A stretch of 64,000 nt of DNA, taken from the NCBI GenBank assembly GCA_021234155.1, contig JAJEKV010000012.1:2627724-2691723 (forward strand), read 5' to 3'. A program made the position numbers and the translations under genes. The notes under the pieces are model-generated. The model was not told the DNA's origin and ran no database searches. It was given only the letters and a program-made list of their open reading frames with translations. The stretch is from Isoetes taiwanensis. Lineage: Eukaryota > Streptophyta > Lycopodiopsida > Isoetales > Isoetaceae. This document shows positions 45,993 to 57,600 of the stretch, piece by piece (positions within the stretch are counted from its first letter, which is position 1; each line of letters begins with the position of its first letter).

Positions 45993-46736
45993 GCACTAGC
46001 ACCTCTAGTGATAACCAACACACCAAAAGGGCGGATCCTTCTAGGAAATCGTTATCCAATGGGCCCCAACCTTTCCAGGCTTTATCCCATACCCCATAGA
46101 CCATATCAATTCCTCCCTTTCTCGAGATGCTTGCCCTCAAGCATGTGGAACACACCAATGTTGCCACGAGGAATTGAACCTTCAACCAAATGTTACGCAC
46201 TAGCACCTCTAGTGATAACCAACACATCAAAAGGGCGGATCCTTCAAGGAAATCGTTATCCAATGGGCCCCACCCTTTCCAGGCTTTATCCCATACCCCA
46301 CAGACCATATCAATTCCTCCTCTTCCTCGAGATGCTTGCTCTCAAGGATGTGGAACACACCAATGTTGCCACGAGGAATTGAACCTTGGCTCTGATACCA
46401 AATGTTACGCACTAAGCCCCTTAGTGCTAACCAACATGTCAAAAGGGCGGATCCTTCAAGAAAATCGTTATCCAATGGGCCCCAACCTTTCCAGGCTTTA
46501 TCCCATACCCCACAAACCATATCAATTCCTCCCCTTCCTCGAGATGCTTGCCCTCAAGCATGTGGAACACACCAATGTTGCCACGAGGAATTGAACCTTG
46601 GCTCTGATACCAAATGTTACGTACTAGCACCTCTAGTGATAACCATCGCATCAAAAGGGCAGATCCTTCAAGAAAATCGTTATCCAATGGGCCCCAACCT
46701 TTCCAGGCTTTATCCCATACCCCATATACCATATCA
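45993..46736 (-). mobile_element. Tandem TRIM array: four LTRs, three internal domains
   Basis: The LTRs lie at 45993-46108 (lacking its first bases), 46191-46312, 46403-46524 and 46615-46736. The last three are each exactly 122 bp, with plus-strand ends TGTTACG and ATATCA. They alternate with internals of 82, 90 and 90 bp that contain the purine tract and, in the last two, the initiator-Met primer site complement. The period of the last units is 212 bp. Such head-to-tail arrays can arise by unequal or ectopic recombination between TRIM LTRs. Frames through it (GVWDKAWKGWGPLDNDFLEG and so on) repeat with the unit and are not proteins. Confidence 0.85.
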
Positions 46737-46953
46737 ACAAGGGTCTCCTCGGAATAGGATAAATTTAGGAAGCAAATGGTTATTCAAATTAGCAAAGCGG
46801 TCCCCATCATAAGGGCCCCAAGCTAGGTCAATGATGCGAAAAGCTTCAGGTGTCAAATCACAATCATCAAAATCCTTAAGCTTAGATAGGTAATCGGCCA
46901 CTGATTGAGACTATGAGGAATCCATGCAGGTTTGAGGACAATACTATGACGAA

Positions 46954-47103
46954 CTATGCTCTTAATAGGGGTTCAATAAATGCCTTTATGCTAACGCCTT
47001 TAGTAAGTTCCCTCTTATGGTATGTCGTGGTTCATTTAGTTTGCATATATCCTAATGAAATTAGTGCAAAATCTATAAAAAATATGCACTCCATGTGTTG
47101 GAT
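46954..47103 (+). repeat. 149-bp dispersed repeat, copy 2
   Basis: Same orientation and content as 37785-37933. Here it ends 55 bp before a CT microsatellite. Confidence 0.75.
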
Positions 47104-47155
47104 GAGTTTTTCTGTCTATATCCCTTATGCAGCAGATTGGGCGGGATGGTGAATT

Positions 47156-47270
<115 letters not shown>

Positions 47271-48942
47271 GAAATCATTAGAAATAGAAAAGTGGGATAT
47301 TATTTTTTTTATGGAAACACATGAACATGAAGAGCTTAGTTTACCAGATTTACTGGGTTTTGTATGCATAGACTCTGTTTGGTATAAAAAGGGATGGAGG
47401 TTAAGGGGCTTTGGAGGCATTGCTTGCTATTGCAGAACAACGTTAACACATTCAGTCAGAAGAGTTGAGAAACATTCTTCCAAAGAATGTGGAAGTTGGC
47501 AGGTGCAGACCGGAAGGTCTTTGTTGGAGGATGCTATTTCCCGCCTCGGGAGTCACCAATCTATGACCGGTATGATCTGGACAGGGATGACCCATTTTTC
47601 CATCTTGAACAAGATATATTAGAGATTATGAACCTCGGAGAAATAATCTCGCATAGCAAATAAATAGGCAAATATGGTAGGCTCATCCAAGGAGGTAATT
47701 TGGCTAGAAATGCTGGATGAGGATGAGGTATGCAAAGCTGGATGGGGGAGAAACACTGAAGATACTTATGAATATGTTACGCCTCAAGGGGGGGCACTTC
47801 TTGAACATGTGTGGGGGTTTGGGTCTGGTTGTCTACAATGGGATTGCCAAGTATCTACTCTCAGGAAAATGCACATCAGTTGGCTCTATGGGAACAGGCA
47901 TGAGTGTGGTGGATTACTTAGTTGCTGGGGAACACTCAATGGAAATAATTCACGACTTTTACATCGGAGACTGCCCGGAGTCGGACCACATGCCGCTAAT
48001 CTTTGAGCTAAAACTCCCAAGCAAGCTGAATCATATGACACCAGGTAAGGGCTATGTTTCGCTTTCTTTTGATTTTCATAAAGCAAAGATGTATATGGAT
48101 CTCTGTGAGCATAAGGTGAAAAATGTGCAATGGCCAGAAAAGGCTAGTGATATAGATGCTAAGCTCAGTGCGATCCTGTTAGAGGCTGCAACCGAATGCT
48201 TTAGCTCTTTTCGAAGAGCCCAGGGGCTGCCATGTAACCATTGGTTTGATAATGAATGCAAATAGGCGCGTAAGTTATACAAGGAAGCTAAGGGAAGTGA
48301 TAAGCGGGAAAAGAGAAATATTTATATGAAAATGGTAAGAAGGAAAAAAAGGGAGTATACAAGAGTAAGGCAATTGGAAATGGTAGACATGCTAACGAAG
48401 GACCCGAAAAAATTCTGGAGTAAGCTGAAATGTAAGGCGGCTAAAGGGCCAGATCTAGACCCTGATAGACTTATACACCAGATTAAGAAGCTGTACTATG
48501 TAGATGGTATCGATGAAAGACTGGGAAAGAGCAATGATAATTTATTGATCCACGCTGTAGATGTTGAGAGAGGGATTCACAAACTTGCTAATGGGAAGGC
48601 ATCAGATATGTTTGGGCTAAAGGCCGAGATGATCAAGTGGGTGGGACCAATGACGGCAGAAGTGATTGGTAAATTGCTGAATGCTGCTATACGGGATGGC
48701 TTCCCACATAGTTGGCAAATGAACAGGGTAGTTCCTGTGCATAAATCAGGGGACACCGGGGATCCCAACAACTACAGAATGATCATGGTCAGCAGCCTCT
48801 TTGCAAAGCTTTTTGCAACCATAGTAGAGCATAAAATAAGCTCCTGGGCAGAAGAGAATGGAAAAAGATCTAATATGCAAGCAGGTTTTAGACCTAAAAA
48901 AGCTACGGTAGACCATATCCTGGTGCTCAGAACTATAATGCT
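47271..48942 (+). pseudogene. LINE endonuclease and reverse transcriptase N-terminal part, truncated
   Basis: Plus-strand frames give EKWDIIFFMETHEHEELSLP, GWRLRGFGGIAC, then SVVDYLVAGEHS and CPESDHMPLIFEL (endonuclease). From 48326 the frame runs through KKFWSKLKCKAAKGP into the reverse transcriptase. There it shows GKASDMFGLKAEMIKW, VVPVHKSGDTGDPNNYRMIM and QAGFRPKKATVDHILVLR. The enzyme then ends abruptly near 48942, before the YADD box, where DIRS-like sequence starts. The first endonuclease residues are lost in the CT run. Internal stops and frameshifts occur at about 47640-47720 and 48263. It is related to the minus-strand LINE at 32-33 kb. Confidence 0.75.
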
Positions 48943-50171
48943 TCGGTTCTATTGCGCTAGCAATAGAACCGCCATTCCTTGGATGGGGACGCCACCTCAG
49001 CTCCTTTCCCTTTTTATAGTCCATTTTTCCTCCTCTTTGGTTATCGGCGTTCTCCTTGGGCTTGTTTTCCTATTTACGAGCGCCTCTACCTGGTTTCCTA
49101 CCATCAAGAAGCCTGTCGTACCCGAAGAGCTCAACTGTGTGCCTACCGCCTACATTCCTACTCGAGGAAGTTTTCTCAAGGTACGATGATTGTGATTTTC
49201 TTGATTTTTAATTCTGTTTTCGTCGGTGGTTTTGCCGTTTGGGATGCATCTCGGAGTCTTGGGTATCGGTCCCGTCCCGGTTATGGCATGATCAAGGCGT
49301 TTTTCTTGAGCGATTTCGGTTAGTTGGTTGTTTTTTCGCTTTGTTCCTTGTTTTGTTGGATTCAGTTGCATCCGGCTTGCTTGCCAGTAGCCTCCTGGGT
49401 CTTCTTGCTTCCGGGACCCCTTGCTAGTCTGTTTCTTCGAGCCTCTGCCCATGAATTTTCGGGCGAATCCGGCCTCTTCTTTGCCTCTGCCCGGGCCGGT
49501 TGGCGGGGGCATATATTCGGCGCTATAGCCCGCGTGCTTCTTCCGGTTCTCGGTCTAGCTCAGCCACTCTCCCACGGCTCCTCTCAAACCTTTTGTTCGA
49601 GGTCGATTTCACATGTTTTCCGATCCTGATTGCTTAGGTTCCTTCCGATTTTGCTTCTGGGTCTCTGTTGGCTCGGAATCGGCTTCCCTTTGTTTACCAG
49701 ATCACGCCCTTACTCTTCTATTCCGGCTCTATTTGGCCCTCTAACATCCATCTCCTCTACGCCACCTTACGTGTTGCCCTCCCTCGGCTCTTTCCGCTCA
49801 TCCCCACTCTCTCTTCATCATCGCTCTTTCCGCCACGTGTTTTCTCTCTTGCTCTCCACCTTCACCGTCCGCGTTCCACGGCTGCACCGCCATTTTACGG
49901 CGGGGATCCAGACCATCGACCAGTTTACCCAGTTTTGGTTGGGTTTCACGGGTCCGGTTTCCCCAGTGCTATTGTCTTTTTCTTTTTGGGTTGTTTTTCG
50001 TTTTTAGATTGCCCTAGTTGTTGGAGGTTATTGTTTCTAGTTTGTTTTTGTGTTGGTGTTGTTTTACCGTTTCTTGCTCTAGTATTCGCTTCACGGTTGG
50101 CATTATTTTGTTTCTTGCTCTAGTATTCTTTCCGGTTGGCATTATTTTGGTTCCGCTAGCATGGGTTCTAT
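48943..50171 (+). mobile_element. DIRS-like element, 5' terminal and leader part
   Basis: Pyrimidine-rich, T-rich sequence of different character from the LINE before it. It opens with the palindrome GGTTCTATTGC-GCTA-GCAATAGAACC (48945-48970). It runs to the Gypsy insertion at 50172 and resumes at 61242 with the same base style (TTTTCTTGC, TCGTTTTTTCATTATAG). No protein domain is seen in this part, and plus frames through it are Leu/Phe/Ser-rich and unconvincing. The assignment rests on continuity across the Gypsy target duplication and on the gag and reverse transcriptase further right. The left boundary is inferred from where the LINE stops. Confidence 0.45.
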
Positions 50172-50754
50172 TGTTTGGGGTCCGGGTTCGAACTCTGGAA
50201 GACAGACCCTCTGTGAGGACCCGTGGATCCTAACAGGAGAGTCCTGGGGACTATGTCACGGGATTTGCAAGAAGAGAAGAAAAGAAGAAAATGTAACAAA
50301 TGAGAGAAAGATGATAAGCTTCCTTGATATCAATGATGAAAATACATGAGCTCTCTTAAAGAGAGAGAAAACGAAAGGAGACAAGACTCAAAACTCATCT
50401 AAAAACTTATGTGCTAACTCTACTCATATATATAGTACAATGGCCTTGGGGCCCAATATAGACACTCTCCGTGATCTTGCGTGCGACTCAAGGAGGCCCG
50501 ATTTGCAGGAATGTTGGCGGTGCCTCTTGAAGTGCCTAGAATCACGCCGACGCCGACGCTGGCGGGTGATCGCCGCCACTTGTCTGGAGCGGCGGCCTCT
50601 TGTTGACAGCCACAGCCTTTGATCAAGTGGTTCGCCGCTTGGTCTTCATGGGAGCCTTGGATGTCCCGACCGGTGGTGGATCGAGGATCCTTGAGCTTGA
50701 CCTGTCTGTCAGGATGCATGAATAGTCCCATACCCGGAGGCCTGGGGACTAACA
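50172..50754 (-). repeat. 3' LTR of the Gypsy element
   Basis: 583 bp, pairing with 60651-61236. Shared blocks include CATATATATAGTACAATGGCC and TTGGCGGTGCCTCTTGAAG. On minus the LTR starts TGTTAG and ends CCCCAAACA. Confidence 0.9.
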
Positions 50755-50766
50755 CTCCCCACCAAA
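50755..50766 (-). other. Polypurine tract
   Basis: On minus, TTTGGTGGGGAG lies immediately before the 3' LTR start TGTTAGTCCCC. This is the expected primer for plus-strand DNA synthesis. Confidence 0.6.
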
Positions 50767-53700
50767 CGACACCTCGAGTGAAGAAAAGGAGGAAGCGTTT
50801 GGAGGGCGAAGCCATCTGTCACGAAAGTGATCCTCACGGAGTGAGGACGGGCACCATTATGGTGCTTGGGCTTATGAGATCCCGGGCGTGATTGAAGAGC
50901 TTGAGGAGTGTTTTGGCCAAGGGCAGGATCGGCATCAATAAGAAAGCGAGAGCGTACCATGTCTTCAAGGGCGCGGTGGGCGTCTGAAAGAAATGTACCG
51001 ACATTCCATGAGGAGACAGTCTGAAGGCCAAAGGCACCGACACCGGCATTCGATTGCAATGAAAAATGGGGACGCTGCCGATTTAAGGAGCTTAGCAAAA
51101 TGCATTTGAGAGCGGCGCAAAATCCCGCGAAGATGGACGAAGGATCGTGAGGTGGAGGCATTTCCGCAAGAAGGTGTCGAGACCATGAAGCGCATCCGGC
51201 GGCCGTTGCCAACCACGCCATTAGCAATATAGATCCAATTGGTGGTGTTGTCCGTAGTGGCACCTTCTTCCCAATGTGGCGGCGAACAAAACGTGGATCC
51301 CACCGAGAGATCCTGCCGAGATCCGAGGTGGTGTCCAGCTGCATGACCATCCATGACCTTGGTCCAAAAAGGAAGGCGCCAATCGAAGTCAGAACTGGGG
51401 GGGCGGGAGGTACGCCCGGGGAAGCATAGGGAGAAGGAACCATGGCCGTGGGTGGGTTGCCGAGCCGGTCTCCCCAATTGACCGACAAGATCCGGATCAA
51501 GAGCCCGACACCAACGATCCCAAAGAGAAGCAGAGAGTCGAGAGTTGACAGGAGGGCTATCCCATCCCGTGGGGACCGCCTTGCTATCCAACGTAGCTTG
51601 TAACCGATTGTAACCCATGCAGGTGCCGCATATAAATTTGTGCATAGGGAAGATCCTCAGGGATGTCCTAGATACTTCCTCGATTTGTTGGTAGCTTAAA
51701 GCCACCCCGAGAGATAAATGATTGGCAAGCTCGGGCATGTACTCGATGAAGAGTTTGGGTCCGAAAGCAGATCCGCAAGATATGGATTGTTATCCCGAAG
51801 CACCCATTGCACGATTAGGGTCACCACGGAAAAGTCGGCGTGGCCCATTTCCAAAGTGTTCCCGTATCATCCGCCGATAGAAATCATGAAATATGTAAGC
51901 CATGGGCTGAACCACTCAAGGTGATAAAGTCCGGATCGTCCACGGTGTATGAGATCAAAGACGACAAGGGCACAAAGACAACCCTTTGTCTTCAATGGAG
52001 AGTTCGGCCAAATCCAAGAAAATCTGACCGCCAGGAATATCCACGGGGCCATCGGGCCGCATGCCACCGAAAGGAAGAGGTGGCGCCGAGCAAACCACAT
52101 AATCGTGATAGCGAGGGAACCGGGAAGTCAACGGGCATTCTCCGTGAAGAATGGCGGTATGGGCGCCAAGTTTTGCTTGAGCCTCATCGCCAGATCAATA
52201 GCTTTGCCGCAGTATTTGTTGAGATCACGGATCCGGTTGTCCCTTTCGAGCAGCCGGGCGGGAGTCCACGGACCCGCTTCTCGAAGTGTTGACCAGGAGG
52301 AAGATTTCCCGGTGTATTGAGACGAAGCACGGCAATCTCCGCGTCATCCAAGATCTTCGCTTACGCACCTCATGTAAGCTGATCTTGAAGAGAGGTGAGC
52401 TGAGAGGTCTGTGTAGAAAGCTGAGCCGTCAAGGAGGCGACTTGAGCGTCCCGGGCTGAAAGATTTTGAACTTGAGTGCTGAAATTTTCACACAGATTCG
52501 GAGTACAAGGCATTGAGTTTAGCAATATCTGCGTCCTTGGTACTCAGGAGAGCGGCTTTGGACTTGTTGTGCTCCAATAAAGTCTGAATTTCTGACTGGA
52601 GCTGAGCCTGTTGATCTGAGTTGGCTGACTTGAGCTTGTGTACTTTTGAGATCTGCATGAGCCTGTAAGAGAGCTTCATGCTTGTCTTGAAGTTTGGCCT
52701 CAAAGTTGCAACTTGGGCAGCTTGCGGCTTGAAGGTCCCGGTACCTTGCGATCGAGGCCTCTAGTGCCCGGCAACCCCGCTCATAAGAGCGCCTTGGGAT
52801 TCTTGTAACTTGAGAGCGGCAGCAGAGCATCCTGGCGATAATCGATACAACAACCCAACGAGGGTGTTGTGGTGGTGGAGCTTGCTGTTGCCTGGTTTGG
52901 GATGTTTGGGAAAAATGGTGTGAAGTGGATGGTGTAGCGGAGGAGGAGACAGTGACATGGGTGTGACTGTGGACATGACCAGTGGAAGACGGGCGTGAAG
53001 TGCCAACTTGGTGAGTGATTGGAAGGGAGCGCTGAGTGGAATTATGAGAATTTGGTGGTGTGGGAGGGAAGTAATGACGGATGAGGGCTTGAAAGTGGCC
53101 TCCCACAGAAACTTCAGAAATGGAAGTGGTACCCCGAAGGCGGTCCATTTCTTGGAGAAGACGATAGAACATCATTTGGGGCCAATCTATGTGGTGTTTG
53201 GAGTGTGTAGCAGTGAGGACCAGGTTATAGAAAGGCTTATTGATATGGGTGTTCTTGATAGAATACCCAAGGAATTTTCGCCACAGAAATTTAACAAAGG
53301 TTTCGTGGAGGCTTGTCGATATTGGTCGATCGCATGGACATTGGCATGATAAGCGTGTGCACCAAACTCGTGGACATCGAGATCCCGTATAGCGGACCAT
53401 GATACACAAAGGGGTGTGCAAGGGAATATGAAATACCTCAGAAATCAAATGTTGAGTCAACGAAATAGTGGTGCCATCGACCCGCGGTGTAGCCTGTATG
53501 GGTCGTTAACGATATTACGATGAACCGCCTCAACCGGTCGATTTGGAGCCTAAGTTCCATTTGAGAGAATTCAGAAAGCTGGTGTCGTTCAGCGACTTCT
53601 TTATTTGGGCCAACAAGGGCTTCACGGAAAGTGGGCGCAAGAAGGATACGATGCAAAAGGGCGGATCCTTGGGAGCAAGAGCTTGAAGTGTAGAAAATCT

Positions 53701-54620
53701 TGGGGCAGCCATGGGAATGATGTGCGTAAACGAAGAGGGATGCCAAAGGCGGAAGACGAAAAGTCGAAAGCACGGGAGGACAAAGGCGCAGAGGAACGAA
53801 AAGGTTTGTTTTAGGGCACAAATGGAGGCTAAGAGGTATGAAGAGTCTGAAACCGGAACCGCTTGATGGTGCCAGTGTCAAAAGATGCCAAGAAGGGTAT
53901 TGAGAGGCAAAAATTTGGCTAAGTCCCAAAAAAGCGTAAAGGGAGAAGCAATGAACGGTGAGGATGAGGCGTGAAAGAAAGATCGGATGTGACGATGGCA
54001 AAGGACACCCATTAATGTTCGGGACGCGTGAAAAGAAGGAATGGCATTCAATGCCGGGCAACTTCGAAGTGGGATATCATTAAAAGGAATGTGTCGGGAA
54101 GGTACCATGGCTAGATATGCGGCGGAGAAAAAGATTCTCATTTTAGAAACAAATTTTGCATTGCAAACACGCTTGGCGATTTGTGTGATTGGTCCACGCC
54201 GACAAGGAGTTCCTCGATGGGCTATATAAGACGAACCGAGAGGAACGAAGGCATCCGATGGCGCCGCGGTATGGCTGCCGCCGGCTTGAACGAAGATCGC
54301 ATCGATGCCCACTAACCGCCGAGTGGATCACTTGCAAGATGAATTGTCTCGATCTTCGGGCGCTGCCACAACCGTGGCATTCGAATGGACGGGCTGGTGT
54401 GCCGATGGCTGAACATCCCACCGAAGACCAACGGGATGGAGGTGGTTCTCGCACCTTCGGGATCCCGAGCGTAAACCTTTACCATCTCCTCAAGATTACC
54501 TGCGCCCAAACCCGAGAGTAGGGGGTTTTTCCTCTTAGGACTTAGTAGATAGGGCTCTGAGCCCGCTTTTGTATATAGGGCGGTGCCCATAAGCGAAATA
54601 AATTTGGGCTGCGCCCACAT
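50767..54620 (-). pseudogene. Extra coding region between integrase and 3' LTR, function unknown
   Basis: Minus-strand protein-like blocks continue for 3.8 kb past the integrase stop. First is a Met-led frame (54495 downward, MVKVYARDPEGARTTSIPLV). Then comes a block with RHQLSEFSQMELRLQIDRLR (around 53580-53520). Next is a Pro/Ser/His-rich linker and a long heptad-like coiled coil (EAKLQDKHEALLQAHADLKS, then QLQSEIQTLLEHNKSKAALL, about 52700-52430). At the end lies a block with YQQIEEVSRTSLRIFPMHKF and GWDSPPVNSRLSASLWDRWC (51690-51480). Frameshifts are frequent. Some plant Gypsy lineages carry additional or env-like ORFs at this position. No convincing transmembrane segment or signal peptide is visible, so calling it env is not justified. 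Confidence 0.5.
54574..54581 (-). promoter_or_regulatory. Possible internal TATA box before the extra ORF
   Basis: The minus strand reads CCCTATATACAAAAG about 80 bp upstream of the ATG that opens MVKVYARDPEG. It lies 90 bp after the polyprotein stop. A subgenomic transcript of the extra ORF from here is an inference only. Confidence 0.3.
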
Positions 54621-54662
54621 TTTGTAAAAAAAATCTCCACTATAATATAATATATCGCTTTT

Positions 54663-57600
54663 CTAGTCACTTTCTGTGGTGTTTGCTTCTTGAACTGTCT
54701 CTATGTGTTGATGTTCACTTTCTGTGTGATGAAATGCTTTGAGACGAAAACCATTAACCAATGTAGGTAATGGAGTGCCATCTAACTCAGCTAGTTGGAA
54801 AACGCTTGGTCTAACCACTTGAACAATTTGATAAGGGCCAAGCCAACGAAACTTGAGTTTACCCTAAAAATTTTTGTACGGAATCATAAAGAAGAACCAA
54901 ATCTCCTTCTTTGAATGTTTTTGTCTTCAAACGTTTGTCATGTAAAGATTTTTGCAACTGTTGTCCATGAAGAACACGAATATAAACATCCCTTCGAAGT
55001 TCATCCAACTGTTCTAATTGATAGACCCGTTCTTTGAGTGCAGCAGGTGGATTATGAGCAGTAGCCAGTTGAAAACGGAGTGTTGGAAGGATGTATTCAA
55101 ACGGCATGAGAGCTTCCTGCCCATAAACCAATTTAAAAGGAGTGTGACCAGTAGCAATCTTGAAACAAGTATTGTAGGCCCAAAGAACAGTAGGAAGTTT
55201 TGTCTCGCCAATGCAATGAAGCGTCACAAATTTTCTTGAGAATGGTGACCGAGTTTTGTTGGTGCTTTCTCGCCAACCCATTGCCTTGAGGATAGTAAGG
55301 TGTGCTCTTGTGATGATGTATCGAGATAATCCGCCAGCTCCTTGATAGTATGATTGATGAAATGAACACCACGGTCACCCACTCAGGTGCGGGGCAGGCA
55401 AATCGCGTGATAATTTGTTGATAGAGGACTCTAGCCGTGTTTTAGCTGCGGTTGTTATGCGGAAGTGCACAAGCTTCCGCCCATTTGGTGGCGTGGTCGC
55501 GAGAACCAGAATGTATCGAACGAAAGTGTGCCGCCGCGGGGAGGATCTATAGGTCCCACAAAGTCCATTCCCCATTTGCTGAAGGGAAGTGGTGTGGCGG
55601 GCGCCAAGGGAAGAAGAGCGCCACGGGCCGTGGGCCCCACCGGCCGGGCAAGCGTCACACGTCTTGGCGTGGGCGTGAGCATCTTTGAAGAGCGTGGGCC
55701 AATAATACCCGCTAGAAGGATTTTTGCGGCCGTGGTGTCACCATGAAAATGACCACCACCGAGCCCTTGATGAGCTTCTCGAACAATGTCCGAACTTCAT
55801 GAGGTAGAACACACGTCGTGAAGGATGGTGTCCTTACCCTTTTGTAGAGATGTCCCAAGAACCATGGTGTAGTCACGGACCTCTCTGAGAAATTGATGGC
55901 GACAAGGATTGTCGCCATGCGAGAGAGAGCGCCTCGCCTTCGGGTGGAAGAGCACCCGTGAGGAGGTACTGGCTGAAAATCATGGAACCAATGTGGTGTT
56001 GCGTGACTAAAAAGAGCCGAAGCATCGTGAAAGGCGCTCGAGACCCCGGCCATGGGGATCATCCGTGGTGGATGCGAAAGATAATCCGAACAACATGAGA
56101 TTTGTCGGTTTATGAACGATTTCAAAAGGAGCAAATTCTTGGAGAAGAAGGACCCAACGAGCAATGCGGCCCGTGGGGACTTGTTGATCAAATAGAGGAG
56201 TGCTTGGTGGTCCACAAAGAACTTGATTTGACTGCCAAAAGGTAATGACGAAGCGTTGGACACGTAAAATGAGACCCAAAGCTTCACGCCCGCGGCGAAT
56301 AGTTGGCGCCGCCAGGCGTGAGTTTTCTACCGGGCGAAGCGATTTGGTTTGTCGATTAATGCGATCATATTCTTGAGAAAGAACAGCTCCAATAGCAAAC
56401 GCCGAGACATCGACATGAACGGAAAGGGCTTGTCCCATTGAGGAGGAACAAGAACCGGTGCCCGAGTAAGCAAAAAGCTTCACCGTTGGAAAGCGACTTC
56501 CGGGAATTCCAAGCCCGTGGATTCATCACCCGTGAGTTTATGAATGGGATCTGCAATGGCTGCCAAATCCGTGTATGAAGGTGGAGTAATAATTGACCTT
56601 TCCCGTGAAAGAGCGTGTCTCCTTGATATTGGCCGGTGCTTGAGCCTTGAGCACACAACCCATTTTGGCGGGATCAAGGTGATTCCCGCTTTGTCGACAA
56701 CATGGCCTAACAGTAACACCGTAAGTGACGCGCCAAAGGTGCATTTCTCGTGATTGAGACTAATGCCTGACTCATCACATTTCTTCGAAGACGAGTTCCA
56801 TTTATCCAAATGGTCAGCCATGGAACCGTAGGCGCGAGAAGTCATCTTGAAAAATTTGCAAGAAGGGATTTTCCTTCATGAAATCATGAAAACCGAGAGC
56901 ATGATGCGTTGAAATGTTGAAGGAGAGTTGGATAATCCAAAAGGAACCACCTTGTAGGCAAAAAGTGCTTACCGGTGGTGAAAGTGGTCTTGAGTTGATC
57001 GAGTCTTTGATGGAGATCGATTGTAGCCAAAAAAACCATCCATAAAGGAGTACATCTCATGTCCAAACACTTCTTCCGAACTTGGTCCGTGAAGGGAAGT
57101 GGAAAATGATCACGCCCGCGGGCCCCATTGAGTTTCCGATAGTCCACACGACGCCGATCTTACCATTGTGCTTAAGGGCAATGACGATGGGGCTCACCCA
57201 TTCGTAATGTTTGACCTCATAGATCAAACCCGCGGCAGAAGGAGTTTGTCAATTTCCGCCTTGACGCGATCCGCGGTAATTAGGGTTGAGCTCAGATCGC
57301 CGCTGCTACAATCGGGTCGCATCGATTTGGTAGGAATGGTGAGTTCCCCAAGCTTTTGTTGATTCCCGAAGATCTTTGTAACTCCGTGCTTAAAATGTGT
57401 TTGAATTTTTGAACGGCTTGACGGCCCTGTTACGATAAGGAGCCGGAAGATTTGCAGCAAAGAATGCGACAAAGTTGATTGTTGCCAACGCCCACAATCT
57501 CGACCGGAGTCCGAATATGGGGTATTACTTCAGTATCCCGGACAATGTGTGCGTGAGGTTGGAGCATAACCGGATCGCGTGGCACTTTGCGTGGTGAAAA

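Noticed and set aside
45886-46812. Repeated open frames with GVWDKAWKGWGPLDNDFLEG
   Set aside because: They repeat with the 212-bp TRIM unit and cross LTR, purine tract and primer site, so they are not a protein family.
49324-50123. Plus-strand frames of 100-150 codons rich in Leu, Phe, Ser
   Set aside because: T/C-rich leader of the DIRS-like element; overlapping frames of similar length and no domain.
50180-50210. tRNA T-arm-like GGGTTCGAACTC near the LTR end
   Set aside because: No acceptor, D or anticodon arms can be found around it, and it recurs as part of the LTR at 60660.
53008-53349. Plus-strand 113-codon frame in the Gypsy extra region
   Set aside because: Antisense to the minus-strand coding-like block that aligns in order with its neighbours.
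54540-54640. A plus-strand gene end with AATAAA and an A-run
   Set aside because: No plus-strand coding sequence precedes it. The Gypsy element is read on minus here, and the A-run is a T-run on its sense strand.
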